NCBI GenBank assembly: GCA_002331485.1 | Contig: DCYS01000022.1 | Location: forward strand, 137,240 to 201,239 | Reading direction: 5' to 3' | DNA length: 64,000 nt | From: Flavobacteriales bacterium UBA2104 | GTDB lineage: Bacteria; Bacteroidota; Bacteroidia; Flavobacteriales_D; Crocinitomicaceae | Part shown: positions 28,261-35,252 of the stretch, piece after piece | How positions within the stretch are numbered: position 1 is the stretch's first letter | How the letters are laid out: the number at the start of each line of letters is the position of its first letter | Program-made: the position numbers and the translations under genes | The notes under the pieces: model-generated | What the model saw: only the letters and a program-made list of their open reading frames with translations | Database searches by the model: none | What the model was told of the DNA's origin: nothing

Positions 28261-29569
28261 AATTCGTTAAAGAAATAGACCAGCCCGTCTCCTTGATCTT
28301 TTCCAATGAATCAGCATGTAATTTTAAAACCCTTGATCTTGACCCAACAGCTACATGTGATCGATTAGAACATACTTGCTTGATTGCACTGGTCTTAAAC
28401 TCCTTTAAAATTTGAAGCGTTTTTTTGTCAACAACAAATAAACGATCCGAAAACACAAAAAGATGATCTCTGATCGTATCATAATAAAGGGCGGTGATCT
28501 CACTTCTTTTGCTTAATCTTACCGTATCAATCTTGTTAAAACTTAGGTCGTGTCTCAGGACCAAACCGGCATTTGTTCCAAGGTAGATAGCATTACCTGG
28601 TCCGATGGCGCTTCTAATTATTCTTTCTTCATCCAGGTAGTTGTCATATTTAAAGTTTTTTATTGATAGATCTGTAATCAAAATCAGGCCATGTGAGACA
28701 GTAGAAACCAATAGATTTCCTTCAAAATCTTTTATTACCCGTGAAACCTGAACTTTAGGTAAAATATCATGAAGTAGTATACCATTCCTGTCGTAAACCC
28801 TTATCCCGTTCATTCCGCAGATATAGAAATGTCCATCAATATAATCAGCGAAATTCACCTTACCCTTGTACGGTAATGACATCGTATCAATAGAAGTTCC
28901 TTCGATTGCACTTCTTACGTTATAAAGTAGGTTTTCAACTTTATGATAGGTATAAGAATCGTCTCTTACATTTATTGGGATACAATCAGATAGGTTCAGA
29001 AATTCCTTTTTTAATTGTCTAGTTTTATATCCAGTCAGATCAATGAAACTCTTATTTTTAAAATTGAAACAGTAATCTTGACCATCAACGCTATTCACTG
29101 ACATTATAGGCGATGGAGATAGATCTTCAACGTGAAACTTCAGCTTATTTTCATCTAAACAAAAGACCTTATAGCGAGTAATGATGTAGAACCCTTTTGA
29201 GAGCCTGTAAAATTTGGAGAGTCCGTTGATTTGATCAGAAATGGGATGTCTGATCAGCGAATCATTTTCCAGATGATATATATCCCCATGAAAAGTATTA
29301 GCCCATAGTCGACCTGAATGATCATGCTGTGAACTTGATATGGCAATACCCTTTCCTTCTTTTGCGTAAGAGTAAAAATTCTTTCCGTCGAAGCGCTGTA
29401 TTCCAGCATTACCAGAAACATAAACGATTCCGTCAGGTGTTTGATGAACATTATAGTTGACATCCGAACCTATCGAACTATTCGTTTCGTTGAAAACAGT
29501 ATAAGCAACCTCTTGTTGCGAATAGCAACCAAAAGCAAGGATTATTATATGTAAGAGAATGATTCTCAC
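28205..29569 (-). CDS. N-terminal beta-propeller part of a split sensor kinase
   Basis: The 454-residue frame starts with a signal peptide or N-terminal membrane segment (IILLHIIILAFGCYS) and then repeats of propeller blades (TPDGIVYVSGNAGIQRFDGKNF, IRSAIGPGNAIYLGTNAGLV). The repeats resemble Reg_prop sensor domains of Bacteroidota one-protein sensor kinases. Close to its end the codons STKK are encoded by a run of eight A on the minus strand; dropping one A joins it to the next frame as ISTKKGLFHIDND, a typical blade sequence. The periplasmic propeller should bind a ligand and signal through the kinase half. As written, it stops soon after the A run. Confidence 0.8.
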   Translation of the reverse strand: MRIILLHIIILAFGCYSQQEVAYTVFNETNSSIGSDVNYNVHQTPDGIVYVSGNAGIQRFDGKNFYSYAKEGKGIAISSSQHDHSGRLWANTFHGDIYHLENDSLIRHPISDQINGLSKFYRLSKGFYIITRYKVFCLDENKLKFHVEDLSPSPIMSVNSVDGQDYCFNFKNKSFIDLTGYKTRQLKKEFLNLSDCIPINVRDDSYTYHKVENLLYNVRSAIEGTSIDTMSLPYKGKVNFADYIDGHFYICGMNGIRVYDRNGILLHDILPKVQVSRVIKDFEGNLLVSTVSHGLILITDLSIKNFKYDNYLDEERIIRSAIGPGNAIYLGTNAGLVLRHDLSFNKIDTVRLSKRSEITALYYDTIRDHLFVFSDRLFVVDKKTLQILKEFKTSAIKQVCSNRSHVAVGSRSRVLKLHADSLEKIKETGWSISLTNYDSNSFIISTKKRAFSYR

Positions 29570-29620
29570 CGACTTTATTTGCTATAAAACTAATAGTTTA
29601 TGTGTTACTGAAACATCTGT

Positions 29621-29660
29621 AAAAAAAGAAAGCTCAACAGAAGTTCTCTGCTAAGCTTTC
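29621..29660 (-). terminator. terminator of the KGG peptide pair
   Basis: On the minus strand GAAAGCTTAGCAGA and TCTGTTGAGCTTTC form a long stem with a short loop, followed by seven T residues. It sits 46 bp downstream of the second peptide gene and 52 bp upstream of the sensor kinase start, so read-through could link them. Confidence 0.75.
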
Positions 29661-29705
29661 ACTTTTTGTTAAACTCAAATTCGTTATTCGAATCATCTAT
29701 TACTG

Positions 29706-29837
29706 TTAATGATCTTTAGGTCTCATAATGGATATTGTTCCACTATTAGCTAAATCCCCTATATTATTTCCTCCTTTGATCGATTTAGAATTACTTATTT
29801 CTTTTACTTCAAACTTTTTGATTGACTTTTTCATCAT
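29706..29837 (-). CDS. KGG-leader small peptide 2
   Basis: A 43-residue peptide reads MMKKSIKKFEVKEISNSK, then SIKGGNNIGDLANSG and a short tail ending in KDH. The basic N-terminal part and the KGG at residues 21-23 resemble double-glycine type leader peptides of Bacteroidota natural-product or bacteriocin precursors; the tail after KGG would be the core. It lies 32 bp downstream of peptide 1 and shares the AACAAAGTATGATGAAAAAG start context, so both are probably translated from one transcript. No maturation enzyme or C39-type exporter is visible in the window. The start may be either of the two ATGs. It is too short to be found by length-limited gene callers. Confidence 0.6.
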   Translation of the reverse strand: MMKKSIKKFEVKEISNSKSIKGGNNIGDLANSGTISIMRPKDH

Positions 29838-29869
29838 ACTTTGTTTTTATGTTAGTGTTTATGATATAA

Positions 29870-29998
29870 TTAAGGGTTTAAATCGATCTTATTTCCTTTC
29901 ACAGTGGTGCCGCTATTATCCCCGTAGACACCTCCTTTAACCGTAAATGAGTTATTGATTGCCTTTTCTTGAAATTTCTTGATTGACTTTTTCATCAT
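29870..29998 (-). CDS. KGG-leader small peptide 1
   Basis: A 42-residue peptide starts MMKKSIKKFQEKAINNSF and continues with TVKGGVYGDNSGTTVKGN. The N-terminal half is nearly the same as in peptides at 29706-29837 and 32632-32760 while the tail after KGG differs, which is the pattern of leader plus variable core. It is led by the promoter at 30024-30092 and precedes peptide 2. The predicted core is Gly, Asn, Thr and Lys rich. The function is inferred only from the family pattern; it might be a secreted signal or antimicrobial peptide. Confidence 0.6.
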   Translation of the reverse strand: MMKKSIKKFQEKAINNSFTVKGGVYGDNSGTTVKGNKIDLNP

Positions 29999-30023
29999 AC
30001 TTTGTTTTTTCAATTATTCGAAA

Positions 30024-30092
30024 CAAGTATACTTCTGCCTTAACTCATTTAAAAGCAATTCTTTCTGAGTGATGGTTAATTCTTTCTAAACG
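30024..30092 (-). promoter_or_regulatory. promoter with 21-bp spaced repeats, KGG peptides 1 and 2
   Basis: On the minus strand a TATACTTG box (plus CAAGTATA, 30024-30031) resembles the Bacteroidota TAnnTTTG -7 element. Exactly 38 bp upstream the plus strand reads TTTCTGAGTG (30062-) and 21 bp further TTTCTAAACG (30083-30092). The same layout recurs at two other peptide genes. Two direct repeats one or two helical turns apart are typical of LytTR regulator sites; the link to the nearby LytTR regulator is inference. Confidence 0.6.
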
Positions 30093-30203
30093 AAAAAAGG
30101 CTCAGTTCGTTAATCTGAACTATTCCGAAAGGATAATTTTTTCAGTCTTTTTGAAAGACCATCAAAATTATTTGTCTAAATTCACAGACAGATACACCTA
30201 ATT

Positions 30204-30779
30204 ATGGAATGGTTCACAAAGTTAGAATGGTTTGAGCAAACCTTTTGGGTAATTGCCCTAATTGGCTCCTTATTTTTCTTGATCATGTTGGTGGCAACCT
30301 TTATTGGTGGCGACGTTGATGCGGATGTTGATGTCGATGCTGATTTCGATGTTGACGGAGGTGGGTTTCACTTTTTCACAATCAAAAACCTCATTGCCTT
30401 TTTTACGATCTTCGGATGGACGGGAATCGCAGCAATAGATGCTGGTTTTGGAAAATTCGGAACCATCGCGATTGCAACACTTTGTGGATTGATCATGATG
30501 ACGATTATGGCTACCCTGTTCTACTTCGTAAGCAAATTGAACGACAGTGGAACACTTGACTATAAAAACGCGATTGGAGCGATTGGAGAGGTCTACCTAA
30601 CTGTTGGATCAAAACGATCAAAAATCGGTAAAGTTAGTGTTCGTATCCAGGGATCATTGCGAGAGATGGAAGCTTTGACTGATGAAGAAGATGATCTCAG
30701 CACTGGAACTGTCGTAACAGTGCGAGACATTACAACTAACGGTATTTTGATCATTGACCGATTAACCGAAAAACAATAA
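30204..30779 (+). CDS. NfeD-like membrane protein with OB-fold tail
   Basis: The 191-residue protein has membrane helices near residues 15-33, 60-80 and 92-113 and a C-terminal soluble domain (about 125-190, AIGEVYLTVGSKRSKIGKVSVRIQGSLREMEAL) like the OB-fold of NfeD proteins. Between helices 1 and 2 it has an unusual Asp-rich loop, GDVDADVDVDADFDVDGG, with Asp at every second residue. NfeD proteins partner with flotillin-like SPFH proteins, and the flotillin gene starts 12 bp downstream, so the two form an operon working in the membrane. Confidence 0.85.
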   Translation: MEWFTKLEWFEQTFWVIALIGSLFFLIMLVATFIGGDVDADVDVDADFDVDGGGFHFFTIKNLIAFFTIFGWTGIAAIDAGFGKFGTIAIATLCGLIMMTIMATLFYFVSKLNDSGTLDYKNAIGAIGEVYLTVGSKRSKIGKVSVRIQGSLREMEALTDEEDDLSTGTVVTVRDITTNGILIIDRLTEKQ

Positions 30780-30791
30780 ATTATATACTGA

Positions 30792-32258
30792 ATGAAAACT
30801 TTATTACTTCAACTTAACTTAAACGAGACCGCTTCAGACGTAGGCGGTACGGCGCCATTGATTGCCATTGGATTTGCAATCTTATTTGTATTCATACTTA
30901 TCTTTTCTTTCATAAGAAGATATAAGCGTTGTCCTTCTGATCAAATCCTTGTAGTCTACGGTAAAGTAGGCGGCGGACAATCTGCAAAATGTATCCACGG
31001 TGGCGCATCATTTATCTGGCCAGTAATTCAGGACTATGAGTATCTTGATCTTACACCAATTTCATTAGAGGTAAATCTGATCAACGCTTTGAGTAAGCAG
31101 AACATTCGTGTTAATGTTCCTTCGCGTTTTACGATTGGTGTTTCTACAGAACCTGGTGTTATGCAAAATGCGGCAGAACGTCTATTAGGTTTAAAACTTC
31201 AAGACATTCAAGAGCTATCTAAAGAGATCATCTTTGGTCAGTTAAGGTTGGTTGTTGCCTCGATGGATATTGAGGAGATCAACTCTGATCGTGATAAGTT
31301 CTTGACAAACATCTCAAACGGAGTTGAGGTTGAATTGAAAAAAGTTGGGCTACGATTGATCAACGTAAATATTACAGATATCAACGATGAGTCTGGATAT
31401 ATTGAGGCACTTGGTAAAGAGGCTGCTGCGCATGCGATCAATGACGCAAGAAGAACAGTAGCTGAGAAAAACAGAGATGGTTCGATCGGTGAAGCTGAGG
31501 CACTGCAGGATCAAAGAACTAGAGTAGCAAATGCTGATGCACGAGCTGTAGAAGGAGAGAACGAAGCGAAAATTCAGGTTGCTGGATCTGACTCCTTGAG
31601 AAGACAGAGAGAGGCTGAGGCAGAGAGAACAGCAATCGCAGCAGAGAAAGTACAAAAGGCGAAAGCACTTGAGGAAGCATATGCTGCCGAGAAAGAATCA
31701 GAACTTGCCAGAGCAGAGCGTGTTAGAGCGTTTCAGAAAGCTGAAATCGTTGTTCCAGCACAGATCGACAAAGAGAAAGTGGAGATCGACGCAGAGGCAG
31801 ATGCTGAACAAATTAGAAGAATTGCAAAAGGTGAGGCAGATAGTATTCTGTTCAAGAAGAAAGCTGAGGCACAAGGTGTATATGAAATCCTTACAAAACA
31901 AGCAGAAGGTCTTGATCAAATCGTAAAGGCTGCGGGTAATAATCCTAAAGATGCAGCGATGTTATTGATTGCAGATAAATTACCCGAGCTTGTTAAGATC
32001 CAGGCTGAAGCGATCAAGAACATCAAGATCGACAAGGTTACTGTTTGGGATGGTGGAAATGGTGGCCAGGGAAAAGATGGTAAAACATCCACAGCTAATT
32101 TCCTTTCAGGTCTTTATCAATCTGTTCCACCACTCCAAGACATGTTTAATATGGCTGGGATGGAATTACCAGAGTACTTGAAAGGAAAGGATGTTACCGA
32201 AGATCAACAGCATAAAGAAGCTGATGATTCTGAAGGTCCAAGTGATACAGAAAAGTAG
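30792..32258 (+). CDS. flotillin-like SPFH-domain protein
   Basis: The 488-residue protein has one N-terminal membrane helix (about residues 22-42), an SPFH domain (about 50-240, PSDQILVVYGKVGGGQSAKCIHGGASFIWPVIQDYEYLDLTPISLEV), and a long coiled coil of EAEAER / AEKVQKAKALEEAYAAEKE repeats (about 240-380), then a Gly-rich and acidic tail. Flotillins scaffold membrane microdomains and are usually encoded with NfeD, as here. A terminator hairpin follows. Confidence 0.92.
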   Translation: MKTLLLQLNLNETASDVGGTAPLIAIGFAILFVFILIFSFIRRYKRCPSDQILVVYGKVGGGQSAKCIHGGASFIWPVIQDYEYLDLTPISLEVNLINALSKQNIRVNVPSRFTIGVSTEPGVMQNAAERLLGLKLQDIQELSKEIIFGQLRLVVASMDIEEINSDRDKFLTNISNGVEVELKKVGLRLINVNITDINDESGYIEALGKEAAAHAINDARRTVAEKNRDGSIGEAEALQDQRTRVANADARAVEGENEAKIQVAGSDSLRRQREAEAERTAIAAEKVQKAKALEEAYAAEKESELARAERVRAFQKAEIVVPAQIDKEKVEIDAEADAEQIRRIAKGEADSILFKKKAEAQGVYEILTKQAEGLDQIVKAAGNNPKDAAMLLIADKLPELVKIQAEAIKNIKIDKVTVWDGGNGGQGKDGKTSTANFLSGLYQSVPPLQDMFNMAGMELPEYLKGKDVTEDQQHKEADDSEGPSDTEK

Positions 32259-32267
32259 ATGATAACT

Positions 32268-32300
32268 AAAAACCCGAAGTATGCTTTACTTCGGGTTTTT
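32268..32300 (+). terminator. bidirectional terminator between flotillin and KGG peptide 3
   Basis: A long stem AAAACCCGAAGTA / TACTTCGGGTTTT with a short loop and T run on the plus strand ends the flotillin operon. Its symmetric A/T flanks let it serve the minus-strand peptide gene that stops at 32309. Confidence 0.85.
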
Positions 32301-32308
32301 ATTTTTGA

Positions 32309-32437
32309 TTAGTTTGACAATAGTTCATCTCCATAACGAGGGTCTGGTGCTACTGGTCTTTTCTTAGCTCTACCTTTTCTCATCCCCCCTTTGACACATT
32401 CCAAATTTTCGATCTTTTTACTTTCAATTCTTTTCAT
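32309..32437 (-). CDS. KGG-leader small peptide 3
   Basis: The 42-residue peptide MKRIESKKIENLECVKGG followed by MRKGRAKKRPVAPDPRYGDE has a KGG at residues 16-18 and a strongly basic, proline-containing tail. The frame is open further upstream, but the ATG at 32437 matches the starts of the other peptides and is preceded by the same AAAAAACAAAGCATT sequence. It has its own copy of the promoter layout (32465-32532). A Cys at residue 14 sits just before the GG motif. The function is unknown; leader-type secretion is inferred. Confidence 0.6.
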   Translation of the reverse strand: MKRIESKKIENLECVKGGMRKGRAKKRPVAPDPRYGDELLSN

Positions 32438-32464
32438 AATGCTTTGTTTTTTAATTATTTGAAG

Positions 32465-32532
32465 CAAGTATACATTAGTATCATCGTAATTAACAGCAAT
32501 AATTTCTGAACGCATTAATTATCTTTTAAGCG
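32465..32532 (-). promoter_or_regulatory. promoter with spaced repeats, KGG peptide 3
   Basis: The plus strand reads CAAGTATA (TATACTTG on the coding strand) at 32465-32472 and TTTCTGAACG 38 bp further at 32503-32512, the same spacing as at the other peptide genes. A weaker second repeat, CTTTTAAGCG, starts 20 bp beyond (32523-32532). Confidence 0.55.
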
Positions 32533-32565
32533 TTCTTCAATCCCAATCTCCTAAGAGTAAAAATC

Positions 32566-32603
32566 AAAAAAAAGAGCGTAACAGTTTTTACTGCTCGCTC
32601 TTT
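32566..32603 (-). terminator. terminator after KGG peptide 4
   Basis: On the minus strand AAAGAGCGAGCAG pairs with CTGTTACGCTCTTT around an A-rich loop, followed by T residues. It lies 29 bp after the stop codon at 32632. Confidence 0.7.
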
Positions 32604-32631
32604 ATCAAAAGTAAATTTATAAAGGAAGTGA

Positions 32632-32760
32632 TTACATCAATTCAGCACGATTGTCAGAAGAAGACGCTGCTCCCCTATCACCTCGTCCATAGCTCCCTCC
32701 TTTTACTAAGGATTTATTACTTATCTCTTTTACTTCAAATTTTTTAAATGACTTTTTCAT
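32632..32760 (-). CDS. KGG-leader small peptide 4
   Basis: The 42-residue peptide MKKSFKKFEVKEISNKSL, then VKGGSYGRGDRGAASSSDN and a tail ending in AELM, shares its first 22 residues closely with peptides 1 and 2 and differs after KGG (residues 20-22). The tail is rich in Ser, Gly, Arg and Asp. It has its own promoter (32788-32855) and terminator (32566-32603). The conserved start and variable end point to a precursor family with cleaved leaders, but no enzyme that would process it is seen nearby. Confidence 0.6.
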   Translation of the reverse strand: MKKSFKKFEVKEISNKSLVKGGSYGRGDRGAASSSDNRAELM

Positions 32761-32787
32761 AATGCTTTGTTTTTTAATTATTTGAAG

Positions 32788-32855
32788 CAAGTATAATTCA
32801 GTTTCTTATTAAATAGAAGAAATAATTTCTAAACGCAGAAAATACTTTCTGAAAG
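32788..32855 (-). promoter_or_regulatory. promoter with spaced repeats, KGG peptide 4
   Basis: CAAGTATA (TATACTTG on the coding strand) lies at 32788-32795 and TTTCTAAACG at 32826-32835, exactly 38 bp away. TTTCTGAAAG follows 20 bp further (32846-32855). The 10-mer TTTCTAAACG is identical to the one at 30083-30092. Confidence 0.6.
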
Positions 32856-32862
32856 AAAACAA

Positions 32863-32896
32863 AAAACCCGAAGAAATTGATACTCTTCGGGTTTTT
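32863..32896 (+). terminator. orphan bidirectional terminator hairpin
   Basis: AAAACCCGAAGA and TCTTCGGGTTTT form a perfect 12-bp stem. Gene neighbours on the plus strand are missing, so it most likely ends the minus-strand transcript from 33356 or marks an old gene end; it resembles the hairpin at 32268-32300. Confidence 0.6.
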
Positions 32897-32930
32897 CTAT
32901 TCCTCCAGCCATAGAGGCGTATTTTAAAAA

Positions 32931-32960
32931 GCGGTCTGGACGGGACTAACCGTCGCGTGT
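32931..32960 (-). other. degenerate tRNA 3' end, possible attachment-site remnant
   Basis: On the minus strand this reads ACACGCGACGGTTAGTCCCG followed by TCCAGACCGC and a T run. The last 16 bases match the T-arm and acceptor end usual for bacterial tRNA-Asp (discriminator G), but the rest of a cloverleaf is absent and the T-stem is imperfect. tRNA 3' ends are common integration sites. No second copy is visible in the window. Confidence 0.4.
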
Positions 32961-33158
32961 CATAATATTGATAATCAAACTCTTGAAACGTAATTCAAAA
33001 ATAAGGTAACCGAATGAGTAACCTATTACGTTGGTTTGTTTTGTTTACTTTTAAAGAACTGGCACAAATATACGGATTGTTTTCGGGTAAATAGCAAAGT
33101 GATACAAAATAAATCAAAATGAATGTTTGAAGGGTGGAACGATTTTGAGTATCTATTT

Positions 33159-33356
33159 TCAATTGTTGAGATACTCCTGGACATCCACAATATCGATTCC
33201 AGTGAAATCGCAGAATTCTTTAATGGTTACGAATTGATGTTGCTCCTTATTTAGGTGTTCTCTTATCCGTTCTAGTAGCTTTCTGCCGTATCTTTCACTT
33301 CTTCCGGTGATTCGCTGGATATCCTTTGGATATATGCAAATTCGGGTTGTTTTCAT
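33159..33356 (-). CDS. small conserved hypothetical protein, possibly DNA-binding
   Basis: The 65-residue protein MKTTRICIYPKDIQRITGRS continues YGRKLLERIREHLNKEQH and ends TIKEFCDFTGIDIVDVQEYLNN. It is basic at the front with predicted short helices in a helix-turn-helix-like order. I know similar small proteins from Bacteroidota accessory regions but no function. It stands alone; upstream is AT-rich spacer DNA. Confidence 0.55.
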   Translation of the reverse strand: MKTTRICIYPKDIQRITGRSERYGRKLLERIREHLNKEQHQFVTIKEFCDFTGIDIVDVQEYLNN

Positions 33357-33648
33357 GTCAAAAACCGTTGTTCAAAGATACGGATTATGATCTTATTAAA
33401 TGATTGAGAAAAGGTATTGATCTGTTTTATACCATTTTGTATTCTCTCATACTTTATCTATACACTTCCTCTACCTCTTCCCTACTTTTTCGGCAGTTTC
33501 TCCCCTACTCGGCATCAACGGAACGAGATATTTGTATGTCATTTTGTTAGCCTTTAGTTTTGATTTGAATTCAATTTCATGTCGCGACGAAGTTGTGAAA
33601 GCTGAGAAAGTCTCAGCTGGATATTTGTCAAATTAAAACTTATGCAAA
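33357..33648. other. intergenic leader with hairpin before the small-gene cassette
   Basis: This AT-rich stretch has a palindrome GTCGCGAC at 33581-33588 and a perfect hairpin AGCTGAGA-AAG-TCTCAGCT at 33600-33618, 31 bp before the cassette's first start codon. Similar hairpins precede two later genes of the cassette. No gene is seen in it. Confidence 0.5.
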
Positions 33649-34398
33649 ATGGCAAGACAAAGAGGAATAATTAAGCTTACCGGGAAGATCGGTGATCTTT
33701 CTTTCTATAAGTCTCAAGATGGCTATTTGGCGCGTGAGAAAGGTGGCGTTGAGGCTGACCGAATTAAGAATGACCCTGCTTTTGCGAGAACTCGTGAGAA
33801 TGGTCAGGAATTCGGGATGGCTGCGAAGTCTGGAAAATTGATGAGGGATGCTGTGCGTCCTTTGATGATGAAGGCTTCGGATGGTCGTGTGGCTTCTCGT
33901 ATGACCAAAATCATGTCGGATATCCGTAAGTTGGATACCAACAGTGCCAGAGGTCAACGAACGGTAGCCAATGCGATTGCTAACCAGCAAGCCAAAGACA
34001 GGTTGAAAGACTTTAACTTCAATAAGCGTTCTATTTTAAAGGCGGTGCTTTACCGTCCTTTTACGGTAGATACTGCTACGGGAGTGATCACGATACCTGA
34101 TTTGGTGCCGGTCAATCATTTGGCTGCGCCGGTTGGATCGACTCACGTTTCCTTGACGGGAGCGTGGGGAAAAGTGGATTTCTCCGGAGAGGCTTTTGAG
34201 TTGGAATTGTCGAACACTGAGAATTTGGTGATTGATAATACTACGACATCAGTAACTCTGACACCGGCCAACCCTCCCCAAGGAAACGGGATCGATGTTT
34301 TCATGTTGATGATCGAGTTCTTTCAGGAGGTAAATGGTAATCAGTATAGTTTGAATGATGGACAGTTCAATGCGCTTAGCATTGTTGATGTTCTTTAA
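33649..34398 (+). CDS. first gene of an uncharacterised small-gene cassette
   Basis: The 249-residue protein starts MARQRGIIKLTGKIGDLSFY, has a helical basic first half (about residues 30-125) and a beta-rich second half (about 130-249, AAPVGSTHVSLTGAWGKVDFSGEAFELEL). There is no signal peptide or membrane helix. The opening pattern (short basic start, then GKIG) recalls uncharacterised proteins of Bacteroidota, but I cannot name the family. It is the first of five genes on the plus strand with hairpins in the gaps, ending with a small membrane protein, which suggests one transcript and a shared function. Confidence 0.75.
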   Translation: MARQRGIIKLTGKIGDLSFYKSQDGYLAREKGGVEADRIKNDPAFARTRENGQEFGMAAKSGKLMRDAVRPLMMKASDGRVASRMTKIMSDIRKLDTNSARGQRTVANAIANQQAKDRLKDFNFNKRSILKAVLYRPFTVDTATGVITIPDLVPVNHLAAPVGSTHVSLTGAWGKVDFSGEAFELELSNTENLVIDNTTTSVTLTPANPPQGNGIDVFMLMIEFFQEVNGNQYSLNDGQFNALSIVDVL

Positions 34399-34410
34399 TT
34401 CTTGAATGAT

Positions 34411-34671
34411 ATGAAGAAGAAAAGACTTCAGGATAAACTGAGAGCCATTGGCAAACGATGCCAGTCAGAGACGCCCCCATTCTTTAAGAAGTTAAGAACT
34501 ATTGGGCTCGTGATTGCTGCTGTTGGAACAACAATAGTGGCTTCACCGGTTACAATACCTGCGGCTGTGGTTACAGCTGGAGGTTACTTGATTCTTGGGG
34601 GATCGATTATGACTGCAGTGAGTCAGGCTGCTGTCTCGGAACAGGATTGCGAGATAGAGGACGAAGATTAG
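34411..34671 (+). CDS. small membrane protein of the cassette
   Basis: The 86-residue protein (ATG 34411) has a basic N-terminus (MKKKRLQDKLRAIGKRCQSE) and a hydrophobic stretch from about residue 35 to 75 (IGLVIAAVGTTIVASPVTIP, then GGYLILGGSIMTAV) that could form two helices, and an acidic tail. It starts 12 bp after the stop of the first cassette gene. A TTG start at 34402 is possible but less likely. The topology is like small accessory or holin-like membrane proteins; the function is unknown. Confidence 0.65.
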   Translation: MKKKRLQDKLRAIGKRCQSETPPFFKKLRTIGLVIAAVGTTIVASPVTIPAAVVTAGGYLILGGSIMTAVSQAAVSEQDCEIEDED

Positions 34672-34698
34672 TCCAGGTATAAATTGAATGTTGAACTT

Positions 34699-34727
34699 AC
34701 CTGCTTTTCATGGTTTTGAAAGCAGGT
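34699..34727 (+). other. hairpin upstream of cassette gene 3
   Basis: ACCTGCTTTTCA pairs with TGAAAGCAGGT around a TGGTTT loop, 17 bp before the start codon at 34744. It is not followed by a T run, so it is more likely a regulatory or RNA-stability element than a terminator. Confidence 0.55.
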
Positions 34728-34743
34728 TAAACTCTAAAATCAT

Positions 34744-34968
34744 ATGGAAGATACATTGAAAGATGATTGCGCACAAAGCGATTTGATTTTGAACGTGAAG
34801 AAAAGAGCTCCACGTTTCAAAGCTGGTGCAGAGCTTTCGAAATCTGTCAATTTGATGGATGCAGAATGGAATGAGGAACTTACCGATACACACCAAGTGT
34901 TAGAGGTGAAACTTCATTTACGTTCTGAAGGTTGCATTGCGAAAGCATGTGACTGTGAAGAAGAATAA
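34744..34968 (+). CDS. small cassette protein, paralogue of the next gene
   Basis: The 74-residue protein has the pattern MEDTLKDDCAQSDLILNVKK...FKAGAELSKSVNLMDAEWN...HQVLEVKLHLRSEG and ends with Cys-rich CIAKACDCEEE. The next gene repeats the same framework (CGQSDLIINL, FKAGAELSGQVNI, EQIIDLKLHL). It is acidic, without signal peptide or membrane segment. Both copies keep Cys near residue 9 and the FKAGAELS core. The function is unknown. Confidence 0.65.
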   Translation: MEDTLKDDCAQSDLILNVKKRAPRFKAGAELSKSVNLMDAEWNEELTDTHQVLEVKLHLRSEGCIAKACDCEEE

Positions 34969-34978
34969 ATGTTGAATC

Positions 34979-35008
34979 AGAGCAGCGTGTGGATCACGCG
35001 CTGCTCTT
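34979..35008 (+). other. hairpin between the two paralogous cassette genes
   Basis: AGAGCAGCGTG and CACGCGCTGCTCT form an 11-bp stem with a TGGAT loop (two bases bulged), 13 bp before the start codon at 35021. There is no long T run. Confidence 0.55.
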
Positions 35009-35020
35009 AATTGAAATAAA

Positions 35021-35242
35021 ATGGAACAATCTCAAGAAAATAATTGTGGACAAAGTGATCTTATTATCAATTTAAAAACTAGAAATAAGGTCAAGTTTAA
35101 AGCTGGAGCTGAATTATCTGGCCAGGTGAATATTGTGGATATTGAATATAATGATCATCACACAGAAGATGAACAGATCATTGATCTGAAACTACATCTA
35201 AAACGAAATTTTTGCTCTGATAAAGAGGTAGTAAATTCTTAA
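35021..35242 (+). CDS. small cassette protein, paralogue of the previous gene
   Basis: The 73-residue protein matches the gene before it along most of its length (QSDLIINLKT, FKAGAELSGQVNIVDIEYN, DEQIIDLKLHLKRN), so the pair arose by tandem duplication. It ends in a polar tail with one Cys. It is followed after 10 bp by a 59-residue membrane protein gene. Confidence 0.65.
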   Translation: MEQSQENNCGQSDLIINLKTRNKVKFKAGAELSGQVNIVDIEYNDHHTEDEQIIDLKLHLKRNFCSDKEVVNS

Positions 35243-35252
35243 TCCTAAAAAA

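Noticed and set aside
29728..29940. Plus-strand ORF of 70 residues over the KGG peptide genes
   Set aside because: It is the antisense of the minus-strand peptide genes, which have conserved leaders and a shared promoter.
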